From: JAAYJT01 sp037445555
Lineage (GTDB): Bacteria > Bacteroidota > Bacteroidia > Bacteroidales > JAAYJT01
DNA: 64,000 nt
Direction: 5' to 3'
NCBI GenBank assembly: GCA_037445555.1
Contig: JBBIKG010000009.1
Location: forward strand, 32,632-96,631
Translations under genes and position numbers: made by a program
Notes under the pieces: generated by a model
Seen by the model: only the letters and a program-made list of their open reading frames with translations
What the model was told of the DNA's origin: nothing
Database searches by the model: none
In this document: in pieces, positions 1 through 9,497 of the stretch
Layout of the letters: each line of letters opens with the position of its first letter
How positions within the stretch are numbered: the stretch's first letter is position 1

Positions 1-49
1 CTCACCCGGATACTTATTCCTATTTCACAAAAATTAAAATCATGGATGT

Positions 50-1006
50 ATGTTAAAAAAACGGTCATTTATACTGGGGAAGGCGTTCTTACTGTCTGCT
101 TCGCTTTTTGGGCAGATCGATGACAAACAGTTGAACTCGGCAGAGATCACTACCGATGTTGCTGCAGGCAAACTCTATGGGACACTACTGCTCCCTGAGG
201 CTGCCCCCCCGTATGCCCTGGCGATTTTTATTTCAGGTTCGGGTCCTACCGATCGTGACGGCAACCAACCCGGCATGAAAAACAACAGCCTGCGTATGTT
301 AGCCGAACAGCTAGCCCGGCAGGGTATTGCTTCGCTGAGGTACGATAAACGAATGATTGGTCAGAGTAAGGTATCGATGACCGAAAGCGAGATACGCTTC
401 GACCATTACATTGACGATGTCTGCCAATGGGTGGAGATGATGAGAAAAGATGTGCGTTTTTCGAAAGTGTATATCGTTGGCCACAGCGAAGGCTCTCTGC
501 TTGGGATGATTGCGGCGCAGCGTACCCACACGGATGGGTTTATATCGCTTGCCGGTGTGGGGTACCCGGCCGATCAGATTATTCTGGAACAAACCAGAGA
601 GCTGCCTGCTCCGATTTACAGCGAGGTCAAATCAACCCTCGACAGCTTAAAGACAGGAAAAACCGTGGCAAACACAAATCCTGGTCTGGCAGCCCTATTC
701 AGACCTTCGGTGCAACCCTACCTGATTAGCTGGATTAAATACAATCCTTCACTGGAAATCAGCAAGCTGCATATACCAGTGCTCATTGTACAGGGTACCA
801 CCGATATTCAAGTAGGAGTGGACAACGCCCGCAGACTTAAAGAATACTGCCCTGGTGCCGAATTATTTATAGTAGAGGACATGAATCATTTGCTGAAAAC
901 CGCTGAAGCCGACAGGACAAAAAACATTGCCACCTACTTCAATCCCGACTTGCCTCTGGCGCCCGGTGTGGCGGCCTACATTGCCGGGTTCATTCAAATG
1001 CACTAA
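50..1006 (+). CDS. Secreted alpha/beta hydrolase (acyl hydrolase/esterase type)
   Basis: A 318-aa serine hydrolase of the alpha/beta fold, probably exported. The N-terminus is basic then hydrophobic (residues 1-21), resembling a weak signal peptide. The oxyanion region GSGPTDRDG lies near residues 63-71, the nucleophile elbow GHSEGS puts the catalytic Ser at 146, the acid is likely Asp252 in QGTTDIQV and the base His280 in DMNHLL. This arrangement is typical of the BAAT/esterase-like family that carries a GSGP(T/Q)DRDG motif. The substrate cannot be read from sequence. It stands alone, 280 bp ahead of purK and in the same direction. The start is the first ATG that gives the signal-like leader. 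Confidence 0.85.
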   Translation: MLKKRSFILGKAFLLSASLFGQIDDKQLNSAEITTDVAAGKLYGTLLLPEAAPPYALAIFISGSGPTDRDGNQPGMKNNSLRMLAEQLARQGIASLRYDKRMIGQSKVSMTESEIRFDHYIDDVCQWVEMMRKDVRFSKVYIVGHSEGSLLGMIAAQRTHTDGFISLAGVGYPADQIILEQTRELPAPIYSEVKSTLDSLKTGKTVANTNPGLAALFRPSVQPYLISWIKYNPSLEISKLHIPVLIVQGTTDIQVGVDNARRLKEYCPGAELFIVEDMNHLLKTAEADRTKNIATYFNPDLPLAPGVAAYIAGFIQMH

Positions 1007-1156
1007 CAAGTTCAGGATTGTTTTTTCTGCCGTTGTCTAGGCACTTGTTTCGGCTGCCTTATATGCACTCTCAGGAGATCCCCGGCAGCGTGACAGGATT
1101 TTATGTAAATTTTAAGTTCGTACTGAAATTCCGGCTTTTCAGGTCGAAAGCCTGTG

Positions 1157-1164
1157 TATATTTG
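1157..1164 (+). promoter_or_regulatory. Bacteroidetes -7 promoter element for purK-purE
   Basis: TATATTTG matches the Bacteroidetes sigma-ABfr consensus TAnnTTTG exactly. It lies about 120 bp upstream of the purK start chosen here. No clear -33 TTTG is visible at the expected spacing. Confidence 0.45.
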
Positions 1165-1284
1165 TGCTGTGATGAATATGCTTCATTTGTCAGTATGGCC
1201 ATTGAACCCGATTGATTACTCGAAACTAAGACAGCCTCCGGTATGAAAAACGGTGCGAACCGATTACAGCAAACCTTTCCCTTG

Positions 1285-2439
1285 ATGGACAAACTCTTTA
1301 CATCCACATTAAAACTTGGAATCATCGCCGGGGGGCAGCTAGGCAAAATGCTCATTCAGGAGGCCAGCAAATGGGATATTGCGACCTATGTGCTCGATGA
1401 GGATCCGCAATGCCCGGCTGCAAGTATTGCCACAGGGCATGTGAATGGAAGCCTCAGCGATTACCGGGCCGTGTATGAGTTTGGTAAAATGGTCGATATC
1501 CTGACTTATGAAATCGAGAGCATTAATATCGATGCGTTGTTTGCCCTTAAAAAAGAAGGGCTGCACATAATGCCCGACCCTTCTATTCTGGAGCTGATAC
1601 AGGATAAAGGCCTACAAAAGGAGTTTTACGCAGGCCACCAGATACCTACTGCTTCCTTTACCCTTTTCGAAACCCGCCAGCAAATCATCGAGGCTACTCA
1701 GCAGGGCAGGCTGGCATTTCCCTTTGTGCAGAAACTTCGGAAGGGTGGCTACGATGGCCGCGGAGTGTGTGTGATCAATACGGCCGATGATCTGGACGAA
1801 CTGCTTAAAGGGCCATCTGTTATTGAGGAGAAGATTGCCATAGACAAAGAAATCGCTGTGATTGCCGCCCGCAATAATTCTGGCGAAATCAAATGTTTTC
1901 CGGTGGTTGAGATGGTGTTTGACGCCAGGGCCAACCTAGTCGAAGAGCTTATCTGCCCCTCGGTAATTAGCGAACCGCTTGCACGCGAAGCACAACAAGT
2001 AGCTGCCAGCCTGATAGGTGCCTTAGGCTTGTGCGGACTCCTGGCGGTAGAGTTTTTTGTTGATATCAACGGAAAACTGCTCGTAAACGAGTCGGCTCCG
2101 CGCCCGCACAACAGTGGGCACCATACAATCGAAAGCGTCATCACCTCTCAGTTCGAACAACACCTCAGGGCTATCCTGAATCTGCCTTTAGGCAGCATAC
2201 ACATGAAAATGCCTGCAGTGATGATTAATCTGCTGGGCGAGGAGGGAAATTCAGGTCCTGTGGTCTATCACGGACTGGCCGAAGCAATGGCTATCGAGGG
2301 AGTTAATGTGCATCTTTACGGAAAAAAAATCACCCGCCCCTTCCGGAAAATGGGGCATGTAACCATAATTGCCCCCAATATGCGCGAAGCGCTTGAAAGG
2401 GCGGATAGAGTCAAAAACCTAATCAAAGTCAGGTCATGA
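1285..2439 (+). CDS. purK: N5-carboxyaminoimidazole ribonucleotide synthase
   Basis: PurK is an ATP-grasp enzyme that carboxylates AIR with bicarbonate and ATP to give N5-CAIR in de novo purine synthesis. Seen here: the N-terminal Rossmann-like IIAGGQLGKM, the ATP-grasp region with RKGGYDGRG, and the late signature NESAPRPHNSGHHTIE, all in the order expected for the family. The ATG at 1285 gives a 384-aa protein, close to the usual PurK length. An in-frame ATG at 1243 would add 14 residues that do not fit the family start. It overlaps purE by the 4-bp ATGA junction, so the two are translationally coupled and act in consecutive steps. Confidence 0.96.
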   Translation: MDKLFTSTLKLGIIAGGQLGKMLIQEASKWDIATYVLDEDPQCPAASIATGHVNGSLSDYRAVYEFGKMVDILTYEIESINIDALFALKKEGLHIMPDPSILELIQDKGLQKEFYAGHQIPTASFTLFETRQQIIEATQQGRLAFPFVQKLRKGGYDGRGVCVINTADDLDELLKGPSVIEEKIAIDKEIAVIAARNNSGEIKCFPVVEMVFDARANLVEELICPSVISEPLAREAQQVAASLIGALGLCGLLAVEFFVDINGKLLVNESAPRPHNSGHHTIESVITSQFEQHLRAILNLPLGSIHMKMPAVMINLLGEEGNSGPVVYHGLAEAMAIEGVNVHLYGKKITRPFRKMGHVTIIAPNMREALERADRVKNLIKVRS

Positions 2440-2927
2440 AAAAACCATTGGTCAGTATCGTGATGGGATCGGACTCCGACCTACTGGTGATGCAGCAAGC
2501 GGCGGATATGTTAAAGGAATTTGATGTGGATTATGAGATGGATATTGTATCAGCACATCGTACACCCGAAAAAATGATGCAGTTCGCCTCGATGGCCCAC
2601 CAGCGTGGCATTCGCGTAATCATTGCCGGAGCGGGAGGCGCCGCACACCTGCCCGGTATGATTGCCTCAGTGTCGCCGCTGCCTGTGATCGGGGTACCCA
2701 TCAAGTCATCCAACTCTATCGACGGGTGGGACTCGGTACTTTCCATCCTGCAAATGCCCGGCGGTGTGCCTGTGGCCACCGTAGCGCTTAACGGCGCCAA
2801 AAATGCCGGCATTCTGGCTGTGCAAATTCTTGGATCAGCCGATGAATCGATCCGGAACAAAATCATCGATTACAAACACCGACTGCGCGACCAGGTGATG
2901 AAGAAGTCGGAAACGATGCAGAAGTAA
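2436..2927 (+). CDS. purE: 5-(carboxyamino)imidazole ribonucleotide mutase
   Basis: PurE class I converts N5-CAIR, the product of the upstream PurK, into CAIR. The 163-aa length is normal. Visible signatures are GSDSDL near the N-terminus, SAHRTPE (the active-site His loop), and IAGAGGAAHLPGM, which binds the ribonucleotide phosphate. The start codon overlaps the purK stop (ATGA), so this is a two-gene operon. It converges on the cation exchanger, whose stop codon is only 10 bp away. Confidence 0.97.
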   Translation: MKKPLVSIVMGSDSDLLVMQQAADMLKEFDVDYEMDIVSAHRTPEKMMQFASMAHQRGIRVIIAGAGGAAHLPGMIASVSPLPVIGVPIKSSNSIDGWDSVLSILQMPGGVPVATVALNGAKNAGILAVQILGSADESIRNKIIDYKHRLRDQVMKKSETMQK

Positions 2928-2937
2928 AGTCAGACCA

Positions 2938-3897
2938 TCACAACTCCCCGCCTACCAGATACCAAAGGTAACCGCTGTAAGCCAGAAGCAGTAAAAGAGC
3001 TTCCCACCGGTCGAGCTTGTGGCGTTTACCGGTAAACATGGCTGCGAAAACGAAAAGTGTCCCTGTCATCAGCACGATCAGATCGGTATTAAACGCGGTA
3101 TTATAGGAAACAGGCCGGATAAAGGTGCTTGCAGAAAGTATCAGAAAAAGGTTGAAGATGTTAGACCCCACAATATTACCAATGGCGATATCGGCATTAC
3201 GCCGGTAGGCCGCCACCACCGAGGTTGCCAGCTCGGGAAGGGAGGTGCCTGCTGCCACAATGGTGAGACCGATAATTTTTTCGCTCACACCCAGGGCATG
3301 TGCGATATCCACGGCGCTGTCCACTACCAGGCGGCCTCCGCCTATCAGTGCCAGCAACCCTGCGATGATCAGGACCAGAATTTTCAGCCTGCTGTACCGC
3401 ACGCGAAAATCTCCTTTGATATGTACGTCGGTCTTGAGTTGTTTATATACATAAAAAAGAAAAGCAGTGAAGAACACCAAGAGTAAAAGACCATCCAGTC
3501 GTGAAATCACCTTGTTCTGAGCCCCTGTAAAAAACTCATTTCCAAGCAAGAACACCAGTCCGGCCGCCACAAACGACAGAGGTACTTCTCGCCATACCGT
3601 TCTGGAGTGAACCTTGAGCGGAATGACCAACCCCGACAGGCCAAGGATGATGAACAGGTTGAAATTATTGCTTCCGATCACATTGCCCAATGCAACATCG
3701 GCAAACCCATCGTGGGCCGCAATGATATTTACCACCAGCTCGGGAGCCGAGGTGCCAAAAGCAACGATGGTGAGCCCTACAGCAAGATCACTGACCTTAT
3801 ATTTTTTCGCCAGCGCCGAGGCTCCCGAAACCAGCCAATCGGCACCTTTGACCAGCAATATCAGGCCAACTGCAAGCAAACCCAATTCTGTTATCAT
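2938..3897 (-). CDS. Calcium/sodium antiporter (CaCA family, YrbG-like)
   Basis: A 319-aa inner-membrane protein made of two homologous halves of hydrophobic helices. Each half carries the alpha-repeat signature of the CaCA superfamily: GTSAPELVV in the first half and GTSLPELATS in the second, each followed by GN(V/I)(I/V)GSN-(I/N)FN, the ion-coordinating region. The family exchanges Ca2+ against Na+ or H+. The ATG at 3897 is preferred over an upstream TTG. A second exchanger of the same family sits at 37494-38453, so the window holds two paralogues. The transported ion is inferred from the family only. Confidence 0.9.
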   Translation of the reverse strand: MITELGLLAVGLILLVKGADWLVSGASALAKKYKVSDLAVGLTIVAFGTSAPELVVNIIAAHDGFADVALGNVIGSNNFNLFIILGLSGLVIPLKVHSRTVWREVPLSFVAAGLVFLLGNEFFTGAQNKVISRLDGLLLLVFFTAFLFYVYKQLKTDVHIKGDFRVRYSRLKILVLIIAGLLALIGGGRLVVDSAVDIAHALGVSEKIIGLTIVAAGTSLPELATSVVAAYRRNADIAIGNIVGSNIFNLFLILSASTFIRPVSYNTAFNTDLIVLMTGTLFVFAAMFTGKRHKLDRWEALLLLLAYSGYLWYLVGGEL

Positions 3898-3985
3898 ATG
3901 CAAATATTATTAGGGTCATAAAAACCTGACCTTACCGGTTTCAGCCAGGCCTGTTTTTAGGTGTCTTACATTGTCTTTCAGCGAA

Positions 3986-5932
3986 CTAATCTAAAAGGTA
4001 TTTTTCAAAGAAAAGCACCGTTGCCCATTGCTGAAATGAAGAGTTTTCCTTTTTTCTGAATCCATGTCCTTCGTCCTTTGCGAGCAGGTACCACACCTCC
4101 TGACCAGCCTGCTGCAACTGCCGTTTCATTTGTTCCGACTCAGATGCCGGCACACGCGGATCATTCAAACCCTGCACAATGAATAAGGGTTTGGTGATTT
4201 TATCCACATGGTTAAGCGGTGAAATTTTCTCAAGGAATGCCCGCATGGCAGGATCGCGCTCATCGCCGTATTCCACCCTCCTAAGGTCTTTGCGGTAATC
4301 TTCGGTGTTCTGAAGAAAGGTGACAAAGTTGCTGATGCCCACCACATCCACGCCGCACCGCAACCTGTCGCTGTAATGTACCATGGAGGCGAGCACCATG
4401 TATCCTCCATAGGATCCTCCCATCACAGCTACCCTGCTGGCATCCAGCTCTGGCTGCCTGGCAATCCAGTCAAGCAAAGCACCGATGTCCATCACCGACT
4501 CCTCTCGCAGGTACCCATTGTCGAGCTTTACGAAGGTTTTACCGTATCCGGTGGATCCGCGAACGTTCGGATCGATGACCGCAATTCCCATCTCATTAGT
4601 CAGGTAACTGCGAAAGGCGCTGAACGAGGGCACCGACTGTCCTTCGGGTCCTCCGTGAATATTGATTACCACCGGGAATTTTTTCCCTTTTGCAGCCGGC
4701 TTATAGTAAAAAGCAGGAATCAATCTTGGCTTGCCATCAACCTTGTCGAAAGTTTCATATTGTATCAGCTCAGATGCGACAAATTTGGTGTTGTCAAGAC
4801 CACCCACTTCACTGTATGTCCACTGTGTGAGAGTGTGCTTTTTTAAATCATATGTATAGATATCGCTTGGAGAGGAAGGGGAGTTTATGACGAGCGAAAA
4901 ACTATTGCCGTCGGGATGAAAATCAGCCAACGAAATAAGACTTGTCGGCAATCCGGGCAGGGCGGCATATCTACGAGTAGCCATGTTAAGCTTGTAAAGT
5001 CGGGTGATACCGTTCTCGTTGGTGGCGAAAATCATGGTTTTCCGCTTTTTATCGACTATCAAACCATTCACGTCCCAGGGGATGCCGGCAGAGATTGAAC
5101 TAGATTTTTTTGAGGCCAGGTCATAGTATCTTAGTGTGCTATATTCAGTACCCTCATCCGATGAATAGAAGATTCCCTTGCCATCTGCCGACCACACTCC
5201 GGCTCCATAGGCGATATCTTCATCCGAAGGGTTAACCTGACTGAGTTCTAATGTTTCGAGGTTGAGTATGTGCACAAATGATTTATTCGCGGATATGTAA
5301 TTCATCACCACTATAAATTTTCCATCCGGACTCCAGTCGCCCGGCGCCCATGAGCCCCCTTTGGCCAGGATCAGCTTTGCCTCCTTGGGCTTTTCCATGG
5401 TTGAGAGATACAGGTCATAGTCGCGGCCGTTACGGCGGGTACTTACGTAAACAAATCTATTTCCGTCTTCTGACCATGAAGGGCCGGAGTTTTGTGTTCG
5501 CCCCCCGTCAGATAGCATTTCGTTGCTGCCTTTGCCCAGGTCGAACCAATAAAGCTGTCGGAATTCATTGCCACCCACATCTTTGGTAAACATGAACCCC
5601 TTGTAGTCCGGATTAGGACAGTAGGAAGCCCCACCCACAGGCTCCTTAAAAAAAGTGAGCTGTGTGCGGGCCCCGCCTGGCTTTTCGATAAAGTGAATCT
5701 GTGCCGTCTCGGCAAACCGGGTTGCCATCAGCATGCCTTTGCCGTCTGGCTTCCAGCTCAGGGCACCAGCGCCCCTAGCATTCTGATACTGATTCATCCG
5801 GTCTTTGAGTGCTTCCGGTATTTCGGGGATATTTTCCATCACCAGGTTGCCGATCTCTCTGCGCCCAGATTGAGCGGAAAGAAGAAAGGGGGTGAAAAAA
5901 ATAAATACAAATGCTACTGTTAATTTTTTCAT
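3986..5932 (-). CDS. Secreted prolyl oligopeptidase family (S9) peptidase
   Basis: A 648-aa S9-family serine peptidase. From the ATG at 5932 it begins with a classic signal peptide (MKKLTVAF... ending LSAQS). The middle part is a WD40-like beta-propeller with repeated SPDGKF/SADGKGIF motifs. The C-terminal alpha/beta hydrolase domain has HGGPEGQ, the nucleophile elbow GGSYGGYM, the acid in QGLNDPRVP and the base in DEGHGF. These enzymes cut small peptides in the periplasm or outside the cell. An upstream in-frame ATG at 5956 would add eight residues before the signal peptide. A second, shorter-related S9 peptidase lies at 44376-46397. Confidence 0.92.
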   Translation of the reverse strand: MKKLTVAFVFIFFTPFLLSAQSGRREIGNLVMENIPEIPEALKDRMNQYQNARGAGALSWKPDGKGMLMATRFAETAQIHFIEKPGGARTQLTFFKEPVGGASYCPNPDYKGFMFTKDVGGNEFRQLYWFDLGKGSNEMLSDGGRTQNSGPSWSEDGNRFVYVSTRRNGRDYDLYLSTMEKPKEAKLILAKGGSWAPGDWSPDGKFIVVMNYISANKSFVHILNLETLELSQVNPSDEDIAYGAGVWSADGKGIFYSSDEGTEYSTLRYYDLASKKSSSISAGIPWDVNGLIVDKKRKTMIFATNENGITRLYKLNMATRRYAALPGLPTSLISLADFHPDGNSFSLVINSPSSPSDIYTYDLKKHTLTQWTYSEVGGLDNTKFVASELIQYETFDKVDGKPRLIPAFYYKPAAKGKKFPVVINIHGGPEGQSVPSFSAFRSYLTNEMGIAVIDPNVRGSTGYGKTFVKLDNGYLREESVMDIGALLDWIARQPELDASRVAVMGGSYGGYMVLASMVHYSDRLRCGVDVVGISNFVTFLQNTEDYRKDLRRVEYGDERDPAMRAFLEKISPLNHVDKITKPLFIVQGLNDPRVPASESEQMKRQLQQAGQEVWYLLAKDEGHGFRKKENSSFQQWATVLFFEKYLLD

Positions 5933-6609
5933 AATGAATGCTTTATGGTTCGACATAGAATTATATTGATCGTCTTGACGCTATCCGCAGAGAGGGACTT
6001 CTGAGCTGAGTTTATATCCCCCAGCAAAATCTCGATGATTGACTATACCTTGATGTATGGCAAACCTCGTGATTGCTTTTTAACGATTATCCGTAGCTGT
6101 TGTTTTAAGTTCCCATTTTTCAATATTAAATATAAAGGTAATTCTCTTGCTGATCAGAAAGCTCTTTTCCGTCTGATCTTCTTAGAATCTTATTGTATAA
6201 TTTTTCCGTGTTTGAACTGACAGCTATCTCCAATTTACTGATTGTTCCACTTGCTACCTGATCAAAATCGTCAATATTATGGATTTTCGGTCACACTATT
6301 CCTTTCTCAGAATAAACAGTCAGGCAATTAACTGAAAACAAGTCAACATATGTTATTTCATCTGTCTTGTTCTAATTTTTAATAATCCGGATCAAATCTT
6401 TAACATTTGAAATTCCTGCCGCTCAAAAATATTCAAATCGCTCATGCAATTTGCATTGCCGAATCATTATTCCTGCAATAGACGGGCAGATTTCAATTAT
6501 CCCTGAAAATCATTAATAGATTTTTCCGAATCATTAATGGAGTCCATTTAACAATCAATCGTGCGATAATTTTTGTGTTCGTCGGCATCCTTCACTTACT
6601 GCCACCTTC
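5933..6609. other. AT-rich intergenic stretch, no gene recognised
   Basis: About 675 bp between the start of the S9 peptidase and the stop of the nuclease gene. It is rich in short A/T runs. A 61-codon open frame at 6035-6220 has no recognisable motif and looks like chance. It probably holds the peptidase promoter, but I could not place one. Confidence 0.5.
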
Positions 6610-9477
6610 CTAATCTGAATTCCTGGTTCTGCGGTTACAAAGGCAGGCGTAGGAGCAATACCTGCAAAGGTCCGTATCGGTGGTTTGATTAAAAGACACT
6701 GCAGGGTCATAAATCTGACTGAGTATTGTCGTGATTACCTCCTGCGTCTTACTGAGAGGGTCTTCTGCAGGTGCATTCACTTTAAGGGTCTGTAGCCCGC
6801 GGTTCAGCTTCCTGAAAGAGATGATTCCCGCATTGGGCATAGGGGCGTTTTTTTCGCGGGCATAAAGCCAGCTGTAGACAAGCAGTTGCAGTGCCTTGTC
6901 TTTTTTGGGATCAGAGATAAGCCTTTCCCATTCGGTGATGGATAATGCCCCCTGAGCAACATCCCCGGTTTTGTAATCAATAATCCTGATTTCGTTGTTC
7001 AGGCTGTCAATGCGGTCGGCCTGGCCTTTAATCCGCACCCCGACAGGTGGTTTTCCTGTTTGATTGACAGGGATTTGTAACGCCGGTATATTCGGGAAGA
7101 AATACTCCAATTCATGTATGATCAGGTGTTGATTCTTCAGTGATAATTCGTTAATTTGTTGCTTTTCGAGAGCAATGAACCGCCGTATAAATCCCTGTGC
7201 TACCTTGAACATGAGATGATTTTTCCCAAACTCAAGATCGCCACCCTCATATGTGCTGACGAATGCCTCCTTTAACACGTCACGATATCTTGATTCCATG
7301 TCGGTGAACATCTCAGTAGTTAGGGGCTTGCCCTTGTATGGTTCATGGAGGGTTTTCAACGCATGATGTAGTGCTGTGCCAAACGTGGCAGCGTCCATCT
7401 CGTCGTTGGTTTCTGTCTCTTCTTCCACTCGCAGCAGATATGAGAAATAGAATTTCAAGGGGCACTGTACCCATGTACTCAGCGCACTTGGCGAGAAGCC
7501 TGAAGCAGCCATACGGACCAGCTGTTCTAAAATCCTGTCATTCTTGGTGATACAGATCACCTCCGGTGACTGGTTCAGTTCTATGCCCGGGTTAGCTACA
7601 GATGCATGAAAACGCATGGTTTTGTTTTCTGGCACGAGTTCATGTTCAATCTGCATCAAGTACCGGCTGCGTTCTCCTCCGCCCAGTTCACCGGCCAGGT
7701 TATTGTACAGAAAATGAATTGTGTCGGCACGGTGCAGCAGGCGGTAGAAATGGTATGCGCTCACTGATTCCTTGTCAAAATAGGTGGCAATGCCAAAGGC
7801 CTTACGGAATTCGTGGGTGATGAATGAGATTTCGTGCCTAGATTTGGGCAGAATCCCTTCATTCACACTCAGCATAATGATATTGGCGAAATCGAGCGTA
7901 CGTGTTTCCAGCATACCCATAATCTGCAATCCCGCAAGCGGCTCCCCGGTAAAAGGTAACCTGACTGAACCTGCCAAGTTGCTTAAGATCAACTGAACGC
8001 TTCTCAGATTGAGCTGGTTACCTGCTTTCTTAACAAGTGCTTGCAGTCGATTATTGATGAGCCAGAACTGATAGATATATTCAATGTCGGTTGTTGACTG
8101 GCTTTCTGAGAGTGCTTTTCTTAACATTGAAAGCAGGCGATCGGTCTGTCTGCATACATCAGCCGGTGTTGTCCAACCGGATAACAGTAACCTCAGTATT
8201 TCGATTGCGGCGGGATGCCCGGTCATCTGTTCCAGTTGTTCCAGACTTAGGAATACCCTGCCTGAAGCCATGATTTTTTGGTCGATCCCTTCGAATGAAG
8301 GGGCATAGTGTTTGGCTGCCCGGATCACGTAAGGATGCCTGATCACCTGCAGCAGTTCCCTGAAGTAAAAATGGATGCCAGATATTTCATCCGTCGGCCT
8401 GTTCAGGGTTTTATTCCGTTCGGAGGCATGCAGATGCAGGATCAGCAAATGTTCGATCAAGGTGTATGCGGGCGTGAGAGAAAGTGGGTACCCCATGGTG
8501 ATATTGAAAAGCTTTACATTGCCGGGTATGGCTTGCAGCATGGGTATCAACAGCCCTTCGTCGCATAGGATAAGAGCGGTTTGCTCAAGTTGCTCGTCGG
8601 TCATACCGGCAAGCAACCTGCCGGCAAGTCTAGTCTGTCCTATGTTTCCTGATATGCCTGTATGATGGATTTCCTTGGCTGATCCCCTGAGGTAATCCCC
8701 TGTCCACGGCAAGGGGTTTATGGATAGGCGATGTTTCAGGCTTCTCAGGTTATGACCTGCCTCGTATGCGGGATTGTCAAGATACCAGGAATCGGCATCA
8801 AAAAGCATCTCGACCTGACTGACAGACCGCATTCCGGTTATTATCATATTTTCGGTGGGCGAGAGAGCGTTAAATCCGGCAAAGACATACTTCTTCCAGT
8901 GCCTGATGTGAATAAGGGAAGAAATATTTGATGCGCAATACCTGAATGCCAGCCCGTTATATGCCTGATATGTTGACAGGAGGTTGTTAGTGAACCGCTC
9001 GTAGATATCAGAGAGCGACTGGTAAAAAGCAAGGTATTGTTTTTGTCTTTCACTGAGTTGTGCCCCAAGGTTCCAGCTGTCGATGGCCTTGGTCTCGGAC
9101 AGATTGGCAAACAGCGCACGGGCATCCACCAGGTGCATATCAACCTCTTCGAAATCATTTAATAAAATCTGCCCCCATTTGATAAACTCTTCGAACGGGC
9201 GGGCCTCAGCCACATGCACATGGCAATATTCTTCGTAGAGTTGCCAGATCAGCCACAGTGGGTCAGCATTTCTTAACCCCGTTATCTCAAACACAAAATC
9301 TTCAATTGAAAAAATGCCAGGCATGATGACAGGTTTCTGGAGATACCGGGCGAGATATTTCTTAAAAAAAGTACCTGAACGCCTGCTTGGGAAAATGAGG
9401 CAGACGTCGTGAAGTCGTTCGTGATGGCGCTCAAGCAAATGACTTGCTACCCGGTCGAGAAACGGAAGATGGGTCAT
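6610..9477 (-). CDS. PD-(D/E)XK nuclease family protein, AddB/RexB-like with Fe-S cluster cysteines
   Basis: A 955-aa protein. The N-terminal part resembles the helicase-like fold of AddB/RexB, with FPSRRSGTFFKKYL in place of a working Walker A. The C-terminal part is a RecB/Cas4-type nuclease: CPLKFYFSYLL supplies the first cluster cysteine, GTALHHAL and ADRIDSLNNEIRIIDYKTGD carry the His, Asp and D-Y-K active-site residues, and CRYCSYACLC near the end supplies the other cysteines. AddB-type proteins act with AddA in repair of double-strand breaks, but no addA lies in this window. A TTG at 9501 would overlap the stop region of the upstream gene; the ATG at 9477 is preferred. It is the last gene of the minus-strand run from 12135. 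Confidence 0.85.
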   Translation of the reverse strand: MTHLPFLDRVASHLLERHHERLHDVCLIFPSRRSGTFFKKYLARYLQKPVIMPGIFSIEDFVFEITGLRNADPLWLIWQLYEEYCHVHVAEARPFEEFIKWGQILLNDFEEVDMHLVDARALFANLSETKAIDSWNLGAQLSERQKQYLAFYQSLSDIYERFTNNLLSTYQAYNGLAFRYCASNISSLIHIRHWKKYVFAGFNALSPTENMIITGMRSVSQVEMLFDADSWYLDNPAYEAGHNLRSLKHRLSINPLPWTGDYLRGSAKEIHHTGISGNIGQTRLAGRLLAGMTDEQLEQTALILCDEGLLIPMLQAIPGNVKLFNITMGYPLSLTPAYTLIEHLLILHLHASERNKTLNRPTDEISGIHFYFRELLQVIRHPYVIRAAKHYAPSFEGIDQKIMASGRVFLSLEQLEQMTGHPAAIEILRLLLSGWTTPADVCRQTDRLLSMLRKALSESQSTTDIEYIYQFWLINNRLQALVKKAGNQLNLRSVQLILSNLAGSVRLPFTGEPLAGLQIMGMLETRTLDFANIIMLSVNEGILPKSRHEISFITHEFRKAFGIATYFDKESVSAYHFYRLLHRADTIHFLYNNLAGELGGGERSRYLMQIEHELVPENKTMRFHASVANPGIELNQSPEVICITKNDRILEQLVRMAASGFSPSALSTWVQCPLKFYFSYLLRVEEETETNDEMDAATFGTALHHALKTLHEPYKGKPLTTEMFTDMESRYRDVLKEAFVSTYEGGDLEFGKNHLMFKVAQGFIRRFIALEKQQINELSLKNQHLIIHELEYFFPNIPALQIPVNQTGKPPVGVRIKGQADRIDSLNNEIRIIDYKTGDVAQGALSITEWERLISDPKKDKALQLLVYSWLYAREKNAPMPNAGIISFRKLNRGLQTLKVNAPAEDPLSKTQEVITTILSQIYDPAVSFNQTTDTDLCRYCSYACLCNRRTRNSD

Positions 9478-9497
9478 ATAGGACAAATATCGGCAAA

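Noticed and set aside
3019..3486. 155-codon frame on the plus strand
   Set aside because: Antisense shadow of the CaCA exchanger.
6035..6220. 61-codon frame on the plus strand
   Set aside because: No motif, no promoter, AT-rich gap.
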